From NCBI GenBank assembly GCA_018223085.1, contig JAAEZB010000001.1, forward strand, positions 1 to 38,887: a stretch of 38,887 bases of DNA, written 5' to 3'. The position numbers and the translations under genes were made by a program. Below, piece after piece: positions 1 through 9,943 of this stretch (position 1 is the first letter of the stretch; each line of letters begins with the position of its first letter). The notes beneath the pieces are model-generated. The model searched no databases, was not told where the DNA came from, and saw nothing but the letters and a program-made list of their open reading frames with translations. Origin of the DNA: Paracoccaceae bacterium (lineage in GTDB: Bacteria; Pseudomonadota; Alphaproteobacteria; Rhodobacterales; Rhodobacteraceae).

Positions 1-207
1 ACGACCCACGGCATGATCCGCACCGAAGTCCGCTCAACCCATGGCGATAGCCACCTTGGCCATGTCTTCTCCGACGGCCCCGCCGACCGGGGCGGCTTGC
101 GCTATTGCATCAACTCCGCCAGCCTGCGCTTTGTGCATCGCGATGACATGGAGGCCGAAGGCTATGGCGCCTATCTTTCGCAAGTGGAGGAGATCGAAAA
201 TGACTGA
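1..207 (+). CDS. msrB: Peptide-methionine (R)-S-oxide reductase MsrB, 3' part only
   Basis: The open frame runs in from the left edge and ends in TGA, so the start lies outside the window. The visible 68 residues carry the MsrB C-terminal half: [17 protein letters not shown], then [16 protein letters not shown], in which the Cys of RYCINS is the family's catalytic nucleophile. MsrB reduces the R epimer of methionine sulfoxide in proteins, using thioredoxin as reductant. The zinc-binding CxxC pairs expected upstream cannot be checked. The stop overlaps the msrA start (ATGACTGA), so the S- and R-specific reductases are probably co-translated. Confidence 0.93.
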   Translation, partial: TTHGMIRTEVRSTHGDSHLGHVFSDGPADRGGLRYCINSASLRFVHRDDMEAEGYGAYLSQVEEIEND

Positions 208-697
208 GCGTGCTGTTCTCGCCGGTGGCTGTTTCTGGGGCATGCAAGACCTCATCCGCAAGATGGATGGCGTCAAAGGAACCCGCGTCGGTTATACTGG
301 GGGCGACGTGCCCAACGCGACCTACCGCAACCACGGCACCCATGCGGAAGGGATCGAAATCCTCTTTGATCCTGCGAAAATCAGCTACCGCAAACTGTTG
401 GAATTCTTCTTTCAAATCCACGACCCGACCACCGCCAATCGTCAGGGAAATGACCTCGGCATGTCCTACCGTTCGGCAATCTATTTCACCACCGAAGAGC
501 AAAAGGCCGTCGCCCTCGACACCATCGCTGATGTCGAAGCCTCCGGCCTCTGGCCCGGCAAGGTCGTGACCGAGGTTGAGCCGGTTGGTGATTTCTGGGA
601 AGCCGAAGAGGAACATCAGGATTACCTCGAAAAGCATCCCAACGGCTATACCTGCCACTTCGCGCGCCCCGATTGGGTCTTGCCGAAACGAGGCTAG
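200..697 (+). CDS. msrA: Peptide-methionine (S)-S-oxide reductase MsrA
   Basis: This 165-residue protein matches the usual length of compact MsrA enzymes. The signature GCFWG is at residues 10-14, with catalytic Cys11 and the Phe-Trp of the methyl pocket; YTGG and the EEEHQDYL stretch are also MsrA hallmarks. A Cys near the C-terminus (YTCHF) could be a resolving Cys. It reduces S-methionine sulfoxide, complementing MsrB encoded just upstream. ATG at 200 was chosen because the protein then begins just before the GCFWG strand and the start sits eight bases before the msrB stop; a longer in-frame extension back to 41 lies inside msrB and is not MsrA-like. Its 3' end overlaps the convergent hydantoinase gene by four bases. 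Confidence 0.95.
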   Translation: MTERAVLAGGCFWGMQDLIRKMDGVKGTRVGYTGGDVPNATYRNHGTHAEGIEILFDPAKISYRKLLEFFFQIHDPTTANRQGNDLGMSYRSAIYFTTEEQKAVALDTIADVEASGLWPGKVVTEVEPVGDFWEAEEEHQDYLEKHPNGYTCHFARPDWVLPKRG

Positions 698-2700
698 CCC
701 TCGGCGATCCGGGGTCGGCCCGAGGCCTCAACAGTCACCATGCCCTGAATGAAAACCTCGCGACCTTCGGCCTCGGCGCTTTTGAGGTCGCGAGTCACGT
801 CAAGGTGGATACCCTCGGCGCCCGCCGCCTCGGCTTCGGCGCGCGCAAGGGTTGATAGATGCATTTCAAGGCGATTTAGAGCCTGTTCAAGGCTACCAAA
901 GTCCTCCGGCCCTTCTTCAAGATGCACCCGGAATCGCCCTTCGGCCGGGGCACTTATCTCGCCGCTCTGGCGGATCGTGACCCGCCCAACAACGGCCCCA
1001 ATCGCATTCGCAACCCCGGCATGACGCGGCAATTCCATCTGACAGCCAAGCCGCGCACCCACTGCCGGATAATAACTCGCCGCCGACGCGCCAAGCCCGA
1101 TCACCGGCTGGTTCAATCCCGCCTCAATCCGCAAAATCCCGCGATGCCCCTCAAGGCCCCGCCGCATCAATACATGCCGCGCGAGCGCCTCGGGCGGCTG
1201 GCCAAACACCTCCGCCTCCTCGGCAAAGGCGCTCTCAAGCAGGGCCAACACCGTCTGCTCCGTCAACTGATCGACAATGATCCGCGCCATATCTCCGGCC
1301 TCAGGCGCGAGCCGGTTTCCCGATCCTGTCCGCCGCCGCCCGAACAAGAGAAGCGCCTTCTCCGCCGCCGCCCTATCCCATGCATCGACCGCTCCCAACA
1401 CATGGCTCGCATCCGATGGCGTCACGCCTGCCACCTGCACCAATCCACGCTCAACAAGACGGCGCAGGGGTTTCTGCTCCATCCGCGTGCGAATAACCTC
1501 GCCCACGGGGCGCACGCCCTCGCCAATCCGCTCCAAAAGCGCCGCCTCGCGCGGCTCCAATCCCCCGGCCTCGATCCCCGGCACGGCCCGGACGAACCGC
1601 GCATCATATTCCCCCGGCGCGCTCTGGCGGAGCTGCGCATCCAACGCGCGATGAACCACCTCCGGCGCATCCATCGCTACGAGAGACACCGGCAAAACGC
1701 GGCGCGGCCCAAGCGTCACGCCGCCCCGCAGCCCCTCACCGATGAAATGCACCTCGCTATCCCCGCCAAGGCCAAAGGTGCGCATCGCCACCGCCTCGAC
1801 CATGGTGCGATAGGGCCCAACCCGCGCACCCTCGGGATCAATCGCCGGTCGCCCGTCGCGCAGCACGGCAATATCCGTCGTCGTCCCGCCAATGTCGGAC
1901 ACCAACGCATCCTGCGCCCCAGTCATCCACCGCGCCCCAACGATCGACGCCGCCGGTCCGCTCAGGATCGTTTCAATCGGTCGCCGCCGCGCGAACTCAG
2001 ATGAAATAAGCGCCCCATCGCCGCGCACAACCATCAGGGGTGCCGTAATCCCCAACTCCCCGAGCCGTGCCTCAGCCCGCGAAATCAACCGATCAATCAT
2101 CCCGATGAGCCGCGCATTAAGAACCGCCGTCAGCGCCCGTTTCGGCCCATTGAGCTTGGACGAAAGGTGATGCGAGGCACTGACCGGGCGGCCCGTGATC
2201 TCGCGCACCATCTGCGCGGCGCGTTGTTCATGGGCCGGATTGCGCGTGGCAAACTGCGCGGCAACCGCATAGCCCGAAACCTCGCGCCCATGCTCCTTGA
2301 GCCAACCCGCGAGCGTCGCCTCGTCCAACGGCATCGCCTGATCGCCCGCGTAATTATGCCCGCCCTCAAGGATCAAAACCGGATCGCCCGCCAAGGCCTC
2401 CAGAACACCATGCTTCTCTAGGTCTCTCTCGGCAAACCCAATCAGGATCAACGCCACGCGCCCGCCCTGCCCCTCGACAAGCGCATTCGTCGCCAGTGTG
2501 GTCGAAAGCGAGGCCAGCGAAATCTCCCCCGGCGCCACATCCGCCTCGGCCAAAACCGCCGCCACCGCATTGCCGATCCCCTCGGCAAGGTCATGCCGCG
2601 TCGTAAGAGCCTTGGCCGAGGCCAGAACCTCACGCTCATCCCGGATCAAAACCGCATCCGTATAGGTGCCACCCGTATCAACGCCGAGCGCTATTGCCAT
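694..2700 (-). CDS. Hydantoinase/oxoprolinase family protein (HyuA-type, subunit A)
   Basis: This 668-residue protein belongs to the HyuA / N-methylhydantoinase A / 5-oxoprolinase family, ATP-dependent enzymes opening five-membered cyclic imides or lactams. The two ASKHA-type phosphate loops are visible: [12 protein letters not shown] at residues 6-17 and [13 protein letters not shown] at about 267-279. Length fits a stand-alone A subunit. ATG at 2700 is preferred over further upstream starts because it has GGAG eight bases upstream and puts the first strand at residue 2. No HyuB-type subunit gene is in the window, so the substrate cannot be named. The gene follows queG by 47 bp on the same strand and may be co-transcribed with it. 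Confidence 0.85.
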   Translation of the reverse strand: MAIALGVDTGGTYTDAVLIRDEREVLASAKALTTRHDLAEGIGNAVAAVLAEADVAPGEISLASLSTTLATNALVEGQGGRVALILIGFAERDLEKHGVLEALAGDPVLILEGGHNYAGDQAMPLDEATLAGWLKEHGREVSGYAVAAQFATRNPAHEQRAAQMVREITGRPVSASHHLSSKLNGPKRALTAVLNARLIGMIDRLISRAEARLGELGITAPLMVVRGDGALISSEFARRRPIETILSGPAASIVGARWMTGAQDALVSDIGGTTTDIAVLRDGRPAIDPEGARVGPYRTMVEAVAMRTFGLGGDSEVHFIGEGLRGGVTLGPRRVLPVSLVAMDAPEVVHRALDAQLRQSAPGEYDARFVRAVPGIEAGGLEPREAALLERIGEGVRPVGEVIRTRMEQKPLRRLVERGLVQVAGVTPSDASHVLGAVDAWDRAAAEKALLLFGRRRTGSGNRLAPEAGDMARIIVDQLTEQTVLALLESAFAEEAEVFGQPPEALARHVLMRRGLEGHRGILRIEAGLNQPVIGLGASAASYYPAVGARLGCQMELPRHAGVANAIGAVVGRVTIRQSGEISAPAEGRFRVHLEEGPEDFGSLEQALNRLEMHLSTLARAEAEAAGAEGIHLDVTRDLKSAEAEGREVFIQGMVTVEASGRPRIAEG

Positions 2701-2747
2701 TCGCCTGTCTCCCTGTTCGCGGGTCCGTTTTGTCCCGGAATGAGGCT

Positions 2748-3821
2748 CTATTCCTGCCTGTTTGCGACCCCTGCAAGACGCTCTTCCGCCCAAAGGGCCG
2801 CGTCCGCAACCGTCTCGTCCGGGTCTGTCTTCAACCCTCGCACCTGCTCAAGGAGACCCGCATCGCCACTATTGCCCATGGCATAGAGCACATTGCGCAC
2901 AAATCGGTTCCGCCCGATCCGCTTGATCGGACTTCCCGAGAAAAACGCCCTGAACCCCGCATCATCCAGCGCCGCGAGCTCCGCCAGTTTCGGCGCGATC
3001 AACTCGTCCCGCGCATGATAACGCATCTCGCGCGCCTCAACCGCGAACTTGTTCCATGGGCACGCCGCAAGGCAATCGTCACAGCCGTAAATCCGGTTCC
3101 CCAGAAGGGGCCGCAGCTCCCGATCGACCGGCCCGTGATGCTCAATCGTCAAATAGGAAATACACCGCCGCGCGTCGATCTTGTGTGGCGCGGGAAACGC
3201 GTTCGTAGGACAGGCATCAAGGCACGCCCGACAAGATCCGCAATGGTCAATTTCCGCCGGATCAGGGTCTAATTCTACCGTCGTGAACACCGATCCGATA
3301 AAGAACCACGACCCAAGATCGCGGCTCACAAGATTGGTATGTTTCCCCTGCCAGCCCAGGCCCGCCGCCTGCCCCAAGGGCTTTTCCGGCACCGGCGCGG
3401 TATCGACGAAAACCTTGACCTGTGTGGCATCCCCCGTCTCCGCGATGAGCCACCGGGCAAGCCGCTTCAGGCGCTTTTTGACGAGGTCGTGGTAATCCTT
3501 GTTCTGCGCATAGACTGAAATCGCCCCGCGATCCGCCATGCCATGCACGACCGTCGGATCATGCTCGGGCGTATAGCTCTCACCCAACACAATCACCGAC
3601 CGCGCCTCGGGCCAGAGCGCCGATGGATCGCCCCGCCAATGGGTCCGCTCCGCGAGCCAACCCATCTGGCCGTGATACCCTTTATCGAGAAACCCCGCCA
3701 ACCCTTCGGGCACGTGACCTACCGCATCTGGGCGGCAAATCCGACAGAGGTCAAACCCTATCGCCTGCGCTTCGGCCACAAGCCGCGCCTTAAGCTCGTC
3801 CTTAGAAGTCGAGGTCGGCAT
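2748..3821 (-). CDS. queG: Epoxyqueuosine reductase QueG
   Basis: QueG is the cobalamin- and Fe-S-dependent reductase that converts epoxyqueuosine to queuosine in tRNA, the last step of Q synthesis. The 357-residue product shows the N-terminal domain ([22 protein letters not shown] in two halves, a QueG hallmark) and two 4Fe-4S binding clusters: [16 protein letters not shown] followed by [15 protein letters not shown]-terminal HEAT-like tail ([18 protein letters not shown]) is present. ATG at 3821 overlaps the upstream glutathione S-transferase gene by 20 bp; no strong Shine-Dalgarno sequence is visible, so coupling to the upstream gene is plausible. The longer open frame upstream of 3821 lies within the GST gene and is rejected. 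Confidence 0.94.
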   Translation of the reverse strand: MPTSTSKDELKARLVAEAQAIGFDLCRICRPDAVGHVPEGLAGFLDKGYHGQMGWLAERTHWRGDPSALWPEARSVIVLGESYTPEHDPTVVHGMADRGAISVYAQNKDYHDLVKKRLKRLARWLIAETGDATQVKVFVDTAPVPEKPLGQAAGLGWQGKHTNLVSRDLGSWFFIGSVFTTVELDPDPAEIDHCGSCRACLDACPTNAFPAPHKIDARRCISYLTIEHHGPVDRELRPLLGNRIYGCDDCLAACPWNKFAVEAREMRYHARDELIAPKLAELAALDDAGFRAFFSGSPIKRIGRNRFVRNVLYAMGNSGDAGLLEQVRGLKTDPDETVADAALWAEERLAGVANRQE

Positions 3822-4467
3822 AATGCGCAGGCGGCAGGAAGCCCGGAATCTGATCGGCCAGGATCGATCGGAACGCAGGCCGCGATTTGATCTTGGCGTA
3901 CCAGTCCTTGACCGCAGCTGACCGGTTCCAATCCACATCCGAGATATAGTCGAGCGACGAAAGATGCGCCGCGGCGGCGAAATCCGCATGGCTCATGGCA
4001 TCCCCCGCAAGCCAGCGACGATGATCGAGAAGCCACGCCATATAGTCGAGGTGATACTTGATCTTCTGCGCCCCGGCCTTGACGTTCTTGCTATCGGGAT
4101 AGCCGAGCCCCATCACCTTCTTGTTGACCCGCTCATACAGGAGCTTGGAGGTCACTTCGTGATGGAACTTGTCATCGAACCACGTCACCAACCGGCGCAC
4201 CTCATAGCGCGCATCCACATCCTTGGGCATAAGCGGCGTCTCGGGGTATTTCTCGTCGAGATATTCACAGATCGCCGCGCTTTCGGCCATCATCTTGCCG
4301 TCGATCTTGAGAACCGGCACCTTCGCCGCCGGGTTGCGGCGCAGAAAATCCGCGTCCTGCTCCCAATAGCGCTCATCCACAAGCTCTACCTCAATGCGCT
4401 TCTCGGCCAACGTGAGGCGGACCTTGCGGCAAAACGGCGAGAGCGGAAAATGGAACAGGCGATTCAT
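3802..4467 (-). CDS. Glutathione S-transferase family protein
   Basis: This 221-residue cytosolic protein has an N-terminal thioredoxin-fold GST domain ([20 protein letters not shown], with a SPFC site at residues 10-13; KVPVLKIDG with the cis-Pro; [14 protein letters not shown] for glutathione binding) and a C-terminal helical domain ending in a typical [11 protein letters not shown] segment. GST relatives conjugate glutathione to electrophiles or act as thiol reductases. The substrate cannot be told from sequence. It is upstream of and overlaps queG, and follows mtgA by 74 bp on the same strand. The ATG start at 4467 fits the beginning of the first beta strand. Confidence 0.88.
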   Translation of the reverse strand: MNRLFHFPLSPFCRKVRLTLAEKRIEVELVDERYWEQDADFLRRNPAAKVPVLKIDGKMMAESAAICEYLDEKYPETPLMPKDVDARYEVRRLVTWFDDKFHHEVTSKLLYERVNKKVMGLGYPDSKNVKAGAQKIKYHLDYMAWLLDHRRWLAGDAMSHADFAAAAHLSSLDYISDVDWNRSAAVKDWYAKIKSRPAFRSILADQIPGFLPPAHYADLDF

Positions 4468-4541
4468 CGGAGCTTCACTGGCTTTGAAAAGGGTTCTCCC
4501 TCAATGCCTGTTCGAAACCCGGTTTTCAATCCTCGAATGGA

Positions 4542-5267
4542 TCAGGCCCCGCCCGTGAAACAGGCCGCCCGCCCATCTCGGCGGATTGTCTCCGCCCCGT
4601 CGAGGATTTGCGCCGCTCGTGCCCGAATCCCTTCGCCCGGACGTTTCGCCGAATAGCGTTTCGGCGATGGAAGCACTGCCGCCAACCGCGCCGCCTGCAC
4701 CGGGGTCAATGCTTCCGGACCAACCCCGAAGTAATGCCGCGCCGCCGCTTCAACGCCAAACACGCCCTCGTCGAACTCGGCCACGTTGATGTAAATCTCA
4801 AGGATGCGCTTCTTGGTCCAGGCCAGCTCGATCAGGGGCGTCATCATCGCCTCAAGCGCCTTCCGCCCCCAGCTGCGCCCCTGCCAGAGATAGACGTTCT
4901 TGACCGTCTGCTGACTAAGCGTCGAAGCGCCCCGCCCGGACCCTTCCGCCAGTGCCGCCTTGATCGCAGCGACATCAAATCCCCAATGCAGACAGAAATT
5001 TGCATCCTCCGCCGCCACAACCGAACGTAGGAAAACCGGCGCGACCTCTTCAATCTCAACCCATTCGCGATCGACCTGACCAAGCCGCGCCTTCTCGCTG
5101 CGGATGGTCCATGTGGTTGGCGGGTCGATGATCCGATAGGCCAGCACCGCAAGAATCACAAATGACACCGTCCAGACCGCGACGCGCAACAAGGGCCGCC
5201 GCAGCCTGCGCCAGAGGCGCTTGCCGAACCCGTCCTTCTTTGCTTTTTTGGTCTTTGCCTTGGCCAT
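4542..5267 (-). CDS. mtgA: Monofunctional biosynthetic peptidoglycan transglycosylase MtgA
   Basis: A GT51 glycosyltransferase of 241 residues that polymerises lipid II into glycan strands at the inner membrane. A very basic N-terminus (MAKAKTKKAKK) precedes one membrane anchor at about residues 28-45. Catalytic features are clear: EDANFCLHWGFD with the general-base Glu87, GASTLSQQ at 113-120, KRILEIYINVAEF with the second Glu at 157, and the AARLAAVLPSP motif. No transpeptidase domain follows, which separates it from class A PBPs. It starts 137 bp away from the gltB stop, beyond a terminator, and so probably has its own promoter in that gap; I could not identify a convincing one. Confidence 0.94.
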   Translation of the reverse strand: MAKAKTKKAKKDGFGKRLWRRLRRPLLRVAVWTVSFVILAVLAYRIIDPPTTWTIRSEKARLGQVDREWVEIEEVAPVFLRSVVAAEDANFCLHWGFDVAAIKAALAEGSGRGASTLSQQTVKNVYLWQGRSWGRKALEAMMTPLIELAWTKKRILEIYINVAEFDEGVFGVEAAARHYFGVGPEALTPVQAARLAAVLPSPKRYSAKRPGEGIRARAAQILDGAETIRRDGRAACFTGGA

Positions 5268-5349
5268 GAAAACCTACTGCTCGAAATACCCTTGGGAATA
5301 AGGCCCCCACCGCAGCGTGGCAACCGCGTCAATCCGCCCGATCCACAAG

Positions 5350-5386
5350 AAAAAGGCCCCGCCGGGCAATCCGACGGGGCCTTTTT
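5350..5386 (-). terminator. Rho-independent terminator of gltB
   Basis: Perfect 12-bp inverted repeat: plus-strand arms 5350-5361 (AAAAAGGCCCCG) and 5375-5386 (CGGGGCCTTTTT) around a 13-base loop. Read on the minus strand it starts 18 bp after the gltB stop and ends in a T tract. The A/T-flanked stem is symmetrical and could also work from the plus strand. Confidence 0.92.
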
Positions 5387-5404
5387 ATCTTATTGGGGCA
5401 AAGA

Positions 5405-8400
5405 TTACTCAGCCGGCATCGCCTCGGGCTCTTCCGAGAGCGGCGCCGCCAGATGAATAAGCATCTCTTTCGGGCACACCTGAAGGAAGTTCGCCCGCTC
5501 AAGATCCCAATGCTGCAGGATATCGGCCGCCTTGCGGCTGCCCGTCTCGGCCACATGGCGTTCGATCAGGCCCTTGAGTTGATCTTCCCAATGCTGAACC
5601 GTGACCGGACAGATGACAAGCGTCTCAAGGTTCATGACGTTTTCCGCCTTGCCCTCGGGATCATAGAGATAGGCCATGCCGCCGGTCATACCCGCGCCAA
5701 AGTTGGCTCCGATCTCGCCAAGGATCACCGCAACACCGCCGGTCATGTATTCACACCCGTTCGAGCCACAGCCCTCGACCACCACCTTGGCGCCCGAGTT
5801 ACGCACGGCGAAACGCTCGCCCGCGCGACCTGCGGCAAAGAGATGGCCATCGGTCGCACCATAAAGCACCGTGTTACCGATGATCGTGTTTTCCGACGCG
5901 GTCAGCGGGCTAACCTGCGGCGGGCGCACAACAACCGTGCCGCCCGAAAGACCCTTGGCCACATAGTCATTGGCATCGCCCGACACTTCGATCTTGAGGC
6001 CCGGCGCCGCAAAGGCACCAAGCGACTGACCCGCAGACCCGGTGAGCTTGACCGTCAGGTGATCTTCCTGAAGCGCATTGCGCATACCAAAGTTGCGCAC
6101 GATATGGCTCGATGTGCGCGTACCCACGGTCCGGTGCGTGTTCTGCACCGCATAGGAAAGCTGCATCTTCTCGCCATCCTCAAGGAAGCGATGCGCGTCG
6201 CGCACGATCTCCGCATCAAGCGTATCGGGAACCACGTTACGCTCTTTATAGCGATCATAGGTGATGTCCTTGGCACCATCGACCGTAAGAAGGAGCGGAT
6301 TAAGGTCCAGATCATCAAGATGCGCCGCACCCCGGCTCACCTGCGCAAGGAGGTCCGCGCGCCCGATCACCTCGTCAAGGCTGCGCGCCCCGATCGAAGC
6401 AAGGATTTCGCGCACTTCCTGCGCATAGAAGGTGATGAGGTTCACAACCTTGTCGGCGCTACCGGTATATTTCGCCCGAAGCTCCGGGTCTTGCGTGCAG
6501 ACGCCAACCGGACAGGTGTTCGACTGACACTGACGCACCATGATACAACCCATCGCGATAAGCGCGGCGGTGCCGATGCCATATTCCTCGGCACCCATCA
6601 TCGCCGCCATGACGATGTCACGGCCCGTGCGCAGACCGCCATCGGTCCGAAGCGTCACACGCTCGCGCAGCTTGTTCATGGCAAGAACCTGGTGCGCCTC
6701 GGTGAGGCCCATCTCCCACGGCAGACCAGCAAACTTGATCGAGGTCGCCGGCGAAGCACCGGTGCCGCCATTGCCGCCCGAAATGAGGATGATATCCGCC
6801 TTGGCCTTGGCCACACCGGCGGCAATCGTGCCCACGCCCGAAGACGCCACGAGCTTGACCGTCACCTTACAGCGCGGGTTGATCTGCTTAAGGTCATAGA
6901 TCAGCTGCGCAAGGTCTTCGATCGAATAGATATCGTGGTGCGGCGGCGGCGAGATCAGGGTCACGCCCTTGGTCGAATGCCGCAGACGCGCGATGAGGTC
7001 GGTGACCTTCATCCCCGGAAGCTGACCGCCCTCACCGGGCTTGGCGCCCTGAGCGACCTTGATCTCAAGCTCCTCACACTGGTTGAGGTATTCCGCCGTG
7101 ACGCCGAAACGGCCCGACGCAACCTGTTTGATCTTGGCCGACGGGTTGTCGCCATTCGGCTCCGGTACGAAATGCGCCGGATCTTCCCCGCCCTCGCCGG
7201 AATCCGACTTCGCGCCGATACGGTTCATCGCAACGTTGAGCGTCTTATGCGCCTCGGGCGACAGCGCCCCAAGCGACATGCCCGGCGTCACGAAACGCTT
7301 ACGGATCGCCGTAATCGATTCAACCTCTTCAAGCGGGATCGGCTTACCGATGGGCTTGATATCGAGAAGATCGCGCAGATGGATCGGCGGGTTGCTCCGC
7401 ATGGCCGCCGAATACTGCTTCCAAAGCTCGAAAGATGCCTTGTTACAAGCGGCCTGCAAAAGGTGCATCGTCTGCGCGCCCCATGCATGGGTCTCGCCCG
7501 ATTTCCGCGCCTTGTAGAAACCGCCAATCGGCAGAACGTCCTGACCGGACGTGAAGCCCTGAGCGTGGATTTCTTCGACCTTGCGCTGGATACCGCTGAC
7601 CCCGATGCCGGAAATACGGCTCGTCATGCCCGGGAAGAACTCGGCGCACATCGCACGGCTAAGGCCCACGGCCTCAAAGTTGAGACCGCCACGATAGGAC
7701 GAAATGACCGAGATACCCATCTTCGCCATGATCTTGAGAAGACCCTGGTCAATCGCCTCACGATAGCGCGCCACGGCGGTCGTAAGATCCATATCAAGAA
7801 GCCCGCGCTCGATCCGCTCGGCAAGGCTGTCCTCGGCGAGGTAGGGGTTGACCACGGTCGCGCCCGCACCAATCAGCACCGCAAAGTAATGCGGATCGAT
7901 ACATTCCGCCGACCGCACGTTGAGCGAACAGAAGGTCCGCAGACCCTTGCGCGTCAGGTGGCTGTGCACCGCGCTCGTGGCAAGGATCATCGGCATCGCC
8001 ACGCGGGATTCGCTCTGCGCCTCGTCGCTGAGGATGATATGGCCCGCACCCGAACGCACCGCGTCCTCGGCCTCGGCCCGAATCCGCTTAAGCCCGGCCT
8101 GAAGCGCACCCGCGCCCTCATCCGCACCAAAGGTACAGTCGATCCGCACCACCGTGTCGTCAAACGCGGCCAGAAGCTTGTCGAACTGCGCATTGCCGAC
8201 AAACGGGCTCTCAAGCATGACGATCTCCGTCTGCGAGCCGTCCTCGTCGAGCACGTTCTTGAGGTTGCCGAACCGCGTTTTGAGGCTCATCACGCGATAT
8301 TCGCGCAAAGAGTCGATCGGCGGGTTGGTCACCTGGCTAAAGTTCTGACGGAAGAAATGCGACAGCGGGCGATACTTCTTCGACAGAACCGCGCTCGGCG

Positions 8401-9943
8401 TGTCATCCCCCATCGACGCGAGCGATTCCTTGCCGTCCTCCGCCATCGGCGAAAGGATGTTTTCAAGCTCTTCCATCGTGTAGCCGGCCGCGATCTGACG
8501 CTTGCGCAGCTCCGCACCTTCGAACATCGCCTTCTCCGGCACATCCGAAAGATCGCCCTCAAGATCTTTGATCTTATCGACCCATTCGCCATAGGGGCGC
8601 GAGTCCGCGAGACAATCCTTGAGTTCCTTATCGTGGAACAGCTTGCCCTCTTTCATGTCCACGGCAATCATCTGCCCCGGACCAAGCGCGCCCTTCTCGA
8701 CCACGTTTGCCTCGTCTGTCGGCACCATGCCAACCTCAGACCCCGCAATCAGAAGACCATCGCCCGTCACAACATACCGCATCGGGCGCAGGCCGTTCCG
8801 GTCAAGACCGCCACAGACCCAACGACCATCCGTCATGGCAAGCGCCGCCGGACCGTCCCACGGCTCCATGACCGAGTTGCAATAGGAATACATGTTGCGC
8901 CAGCTTTCCGGCAGCTCAACCGCACTCTGCGACCAGGATTCCGGCACGAGCATCGTCTTGGCCATCGGCGCAGACCGACCGGCGCGCACAAAGACCTCGA
9001 ACACACCGTCAAGCGCCGCCGAGTCCGACGCACCGCCCGGCACGATCGGCTTGATGTCATCCGCAAGCTCGCCAAAATAGGCGCTCGCCATGCGGATTTC
9101 ATGGCTCTTCATCCAGTTCAGGTTGCCCTTGAGCGTGTTGATCTCGCCGTTATGCGCCAACATGCGGAACGGCTGCGCGAGCCACCACTGCGGGAAAGTG
9201 TTGGTCGAATAACGCTGATGATAAAGCGCAAAGGCCGACTCGAACCGCTCGTCCTGAAGGTCGGGATAGAAAACCGCAACCTGCTCGGCAAGCATCATAC
9301 CCTTGTAGATGATCGACCGGCACGAAAGCGACGCGATATAGAGCTCGTTGATATTCGCCGCGAGCGCCGCTTTCTCGATACGACGACGGATCACGTAAAG
9401 CTCGCGCTCAAAGGTCTCCTCGTCGACGCCCTTCTCGTTCGAGATCAGGATTTGCTCGATCTCGGGACGCGTCGCGTTGGCCTTTTCGCCAAGACAGCCG
9501 GTATCGACCGGCACGTGACGCCAACCATAAATATGGTAGCCCATCCGCAGGACTTCGGTCTCGACAATGGTCCGGCAGGCCTCCTGCGCGCCGAAATCCG
9601 TCCGCGGAAGGAACACCTGACCAACCGCGATGAGCTCGTCCATGCGCGGCTCATGGCCGGTGCGACGGATCTGGTCATAGAAGAAGGGCGCCGGAATCTG
9701 CACGTGGATACCCGCGCCATCGCCGGTCTTGCCATCGGCATCAACCGCACCCCGGTGCCAGATCGCCTTGAGCGCGGTAATCCCCGCCTCGACAACCTTG
9801 CGGCTCGGCTTGCCGTCAATCGACACAACAAGACCAACACCACAGGAAGAATGCTCTTCCTCTTCCCGGTAGAGACCATTCTCGGCCATCCACTTACGCT
9901 TGGCTTGTTCCTCGCGGACCCAGTTTTCGTCGTATTTCGTCAT
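5405..9943 (-). CDS. gltB: Glutamate synthase large subunit GltB
   Basis: The 1512-residue GltB subunit of NADPH-GOGAT converts glutamine plus 2-oxoglutarate to two glutamates. Domains in order: class II glutamine amidotransferase, whose nucleophile would be Cys34 (HSSCGVG) after removal of the propeptide; central domain; FMN-binding synthase domain (GGNGGTGASP); 3Fe-4S site with C1133, C1139 and C1144 in CIMVRQCQSNTCPVGVC; and the C-terminal GXGXG beta-helix (GGTVVVRPP). Length is normal for the bacterial subunit. The ATG overlaps the upstream hydrolase stop by four bases (ATGA), with ACAGGAG as ribosome binding site about seven bases upstream. Ammonia released in the first domain tunnels to the synthase site; electrons come from GltD, encoded two genes upstream. 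Confidence 0.97.
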   Translation of the reverse strand: MTKYDENWVREEQAKRKWMAENGLYREEEEHSSCGVGLVVSIDGKPSRKVVEAGITALKAIWHRGAVDADGKTGDGAGIHVQIPAPFFYDQIRRTGHEPRMDELIAVGQVFLPRTDFGAQEACRTIVETEVLRMGYHIYGWRHVPVDTGCLGEKANATRPEIEQILISNEKGVDEETFERELYVIRRRIEKAALAANINELYIASLSCRSIIYKGMMLAEQVAVFYPDLQDERFESAFALYHQRYSTNTFPQWWLAQPFRMLAHNGEINTLKGNLNWMKSHEIRMASAYFGELADDIKPIVPGGASDSAALDGVFEVFVRAGRSAPMAKTMLVPESWSQSAVELPESWRNMYSYCNSVMEPWDGPAALAMTDGRWVCGGLDRNGLRPMRYVVTGDGLLIAGSEVGMVPTDEANVVEKGALGPGQMIAVDMKEGKLFHDKELKDCLADSRPYGEWVDKIKDLEGDLSDVPEKAMFEGAELRKRQIAAGYTMEELENILSPMAEDGKESLASMGDDTPSAVLSKKYRPLSHFFRQNFSQVTNPPIDSLREYRVMSLKTRFGNLKNVLDEDGSQTEIVMLESPFVGNAQFDKLLAAFDDTVVRIDCTFGADEGAGALQAGLKRIRAEAEDAVRSGAGHIILSDEAQSESRVAMPMILATSAVHSHLTRKGLRTFCSLNVRSAECIDPHYFAVLIGAGATVVNPYLAEDSLAERIERGLLDMDLTTAVARYREAIDQGLLKIMAKMGISVISSYRGGLNFEAVGLSRAMCAEFFPGMTSRISGIGVSGIQRKVEEIHAQGFTSGQDVLPIGGFYKARKSGETHAWGAQTMHLLQAACNKASFELWKQYSAAMRSNPPIHLRDLLDIKPIGKPIPLEEVESITAIRKRFVTPGMSLGALSPEAHKTLNVAMNRIGAKSDSGEGGEDPAHFVPEPNGDNPSAKIKQVASGRFGVTAEYLNQCEELEIKVAQGAKPGEGGQLPGMKVTDLIARLRHSTKGVTLISPPPHHDIYSIEDLAQLIYDLKQINPRCKVTVKLVASSGVGTIAAGVAKAKADIILISGGNGGTGASPATSIKFAGLPWEMGLTEAHQVLAMNKLRERVTLRTDGGLRTGRDIVMAAMMGAEEYGIGTAALIAMGCIMVRQCQSNTCPVGVCTQDPELRAKYTGSADKVVNLITFYAQEVREILASIGARSLDEVIGRADLLAQVSRGAAHLDDLDLNPLLLTVDGAKDITYDRYKERNVVPDTLDAEIVRDAHRFLEDGEKMQLSYAVQNTHRTVGTRTSSHIVRNFGMRNALQEDHLTVKLTGSAGQSLGAFAAPGLKIEVSGDANDYVAKGLSGGTVVVRPPQVSPLTASENTIIGNTVLYGATDGHLFAAGRAGERFAVRNSGAKVVVEGCGSNGCEYMTGGVAVILGEIGANFGAGMTGGMAYLYDPEGKAENVMNLETLVICPVTVQHWEDQLKGLIERHVAETGSRKAADILQHWDLERANFLQVCPKEMLIHLAAPLSEEPEAMPAE

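Noticed and set aside
922-2004. 360-codon plus-strand frame opposite the hydantoinase gene
   Set aside because: It is a shadow of the minus-strand gene, with biased Arg, Pro and His content and no recognisable domain.
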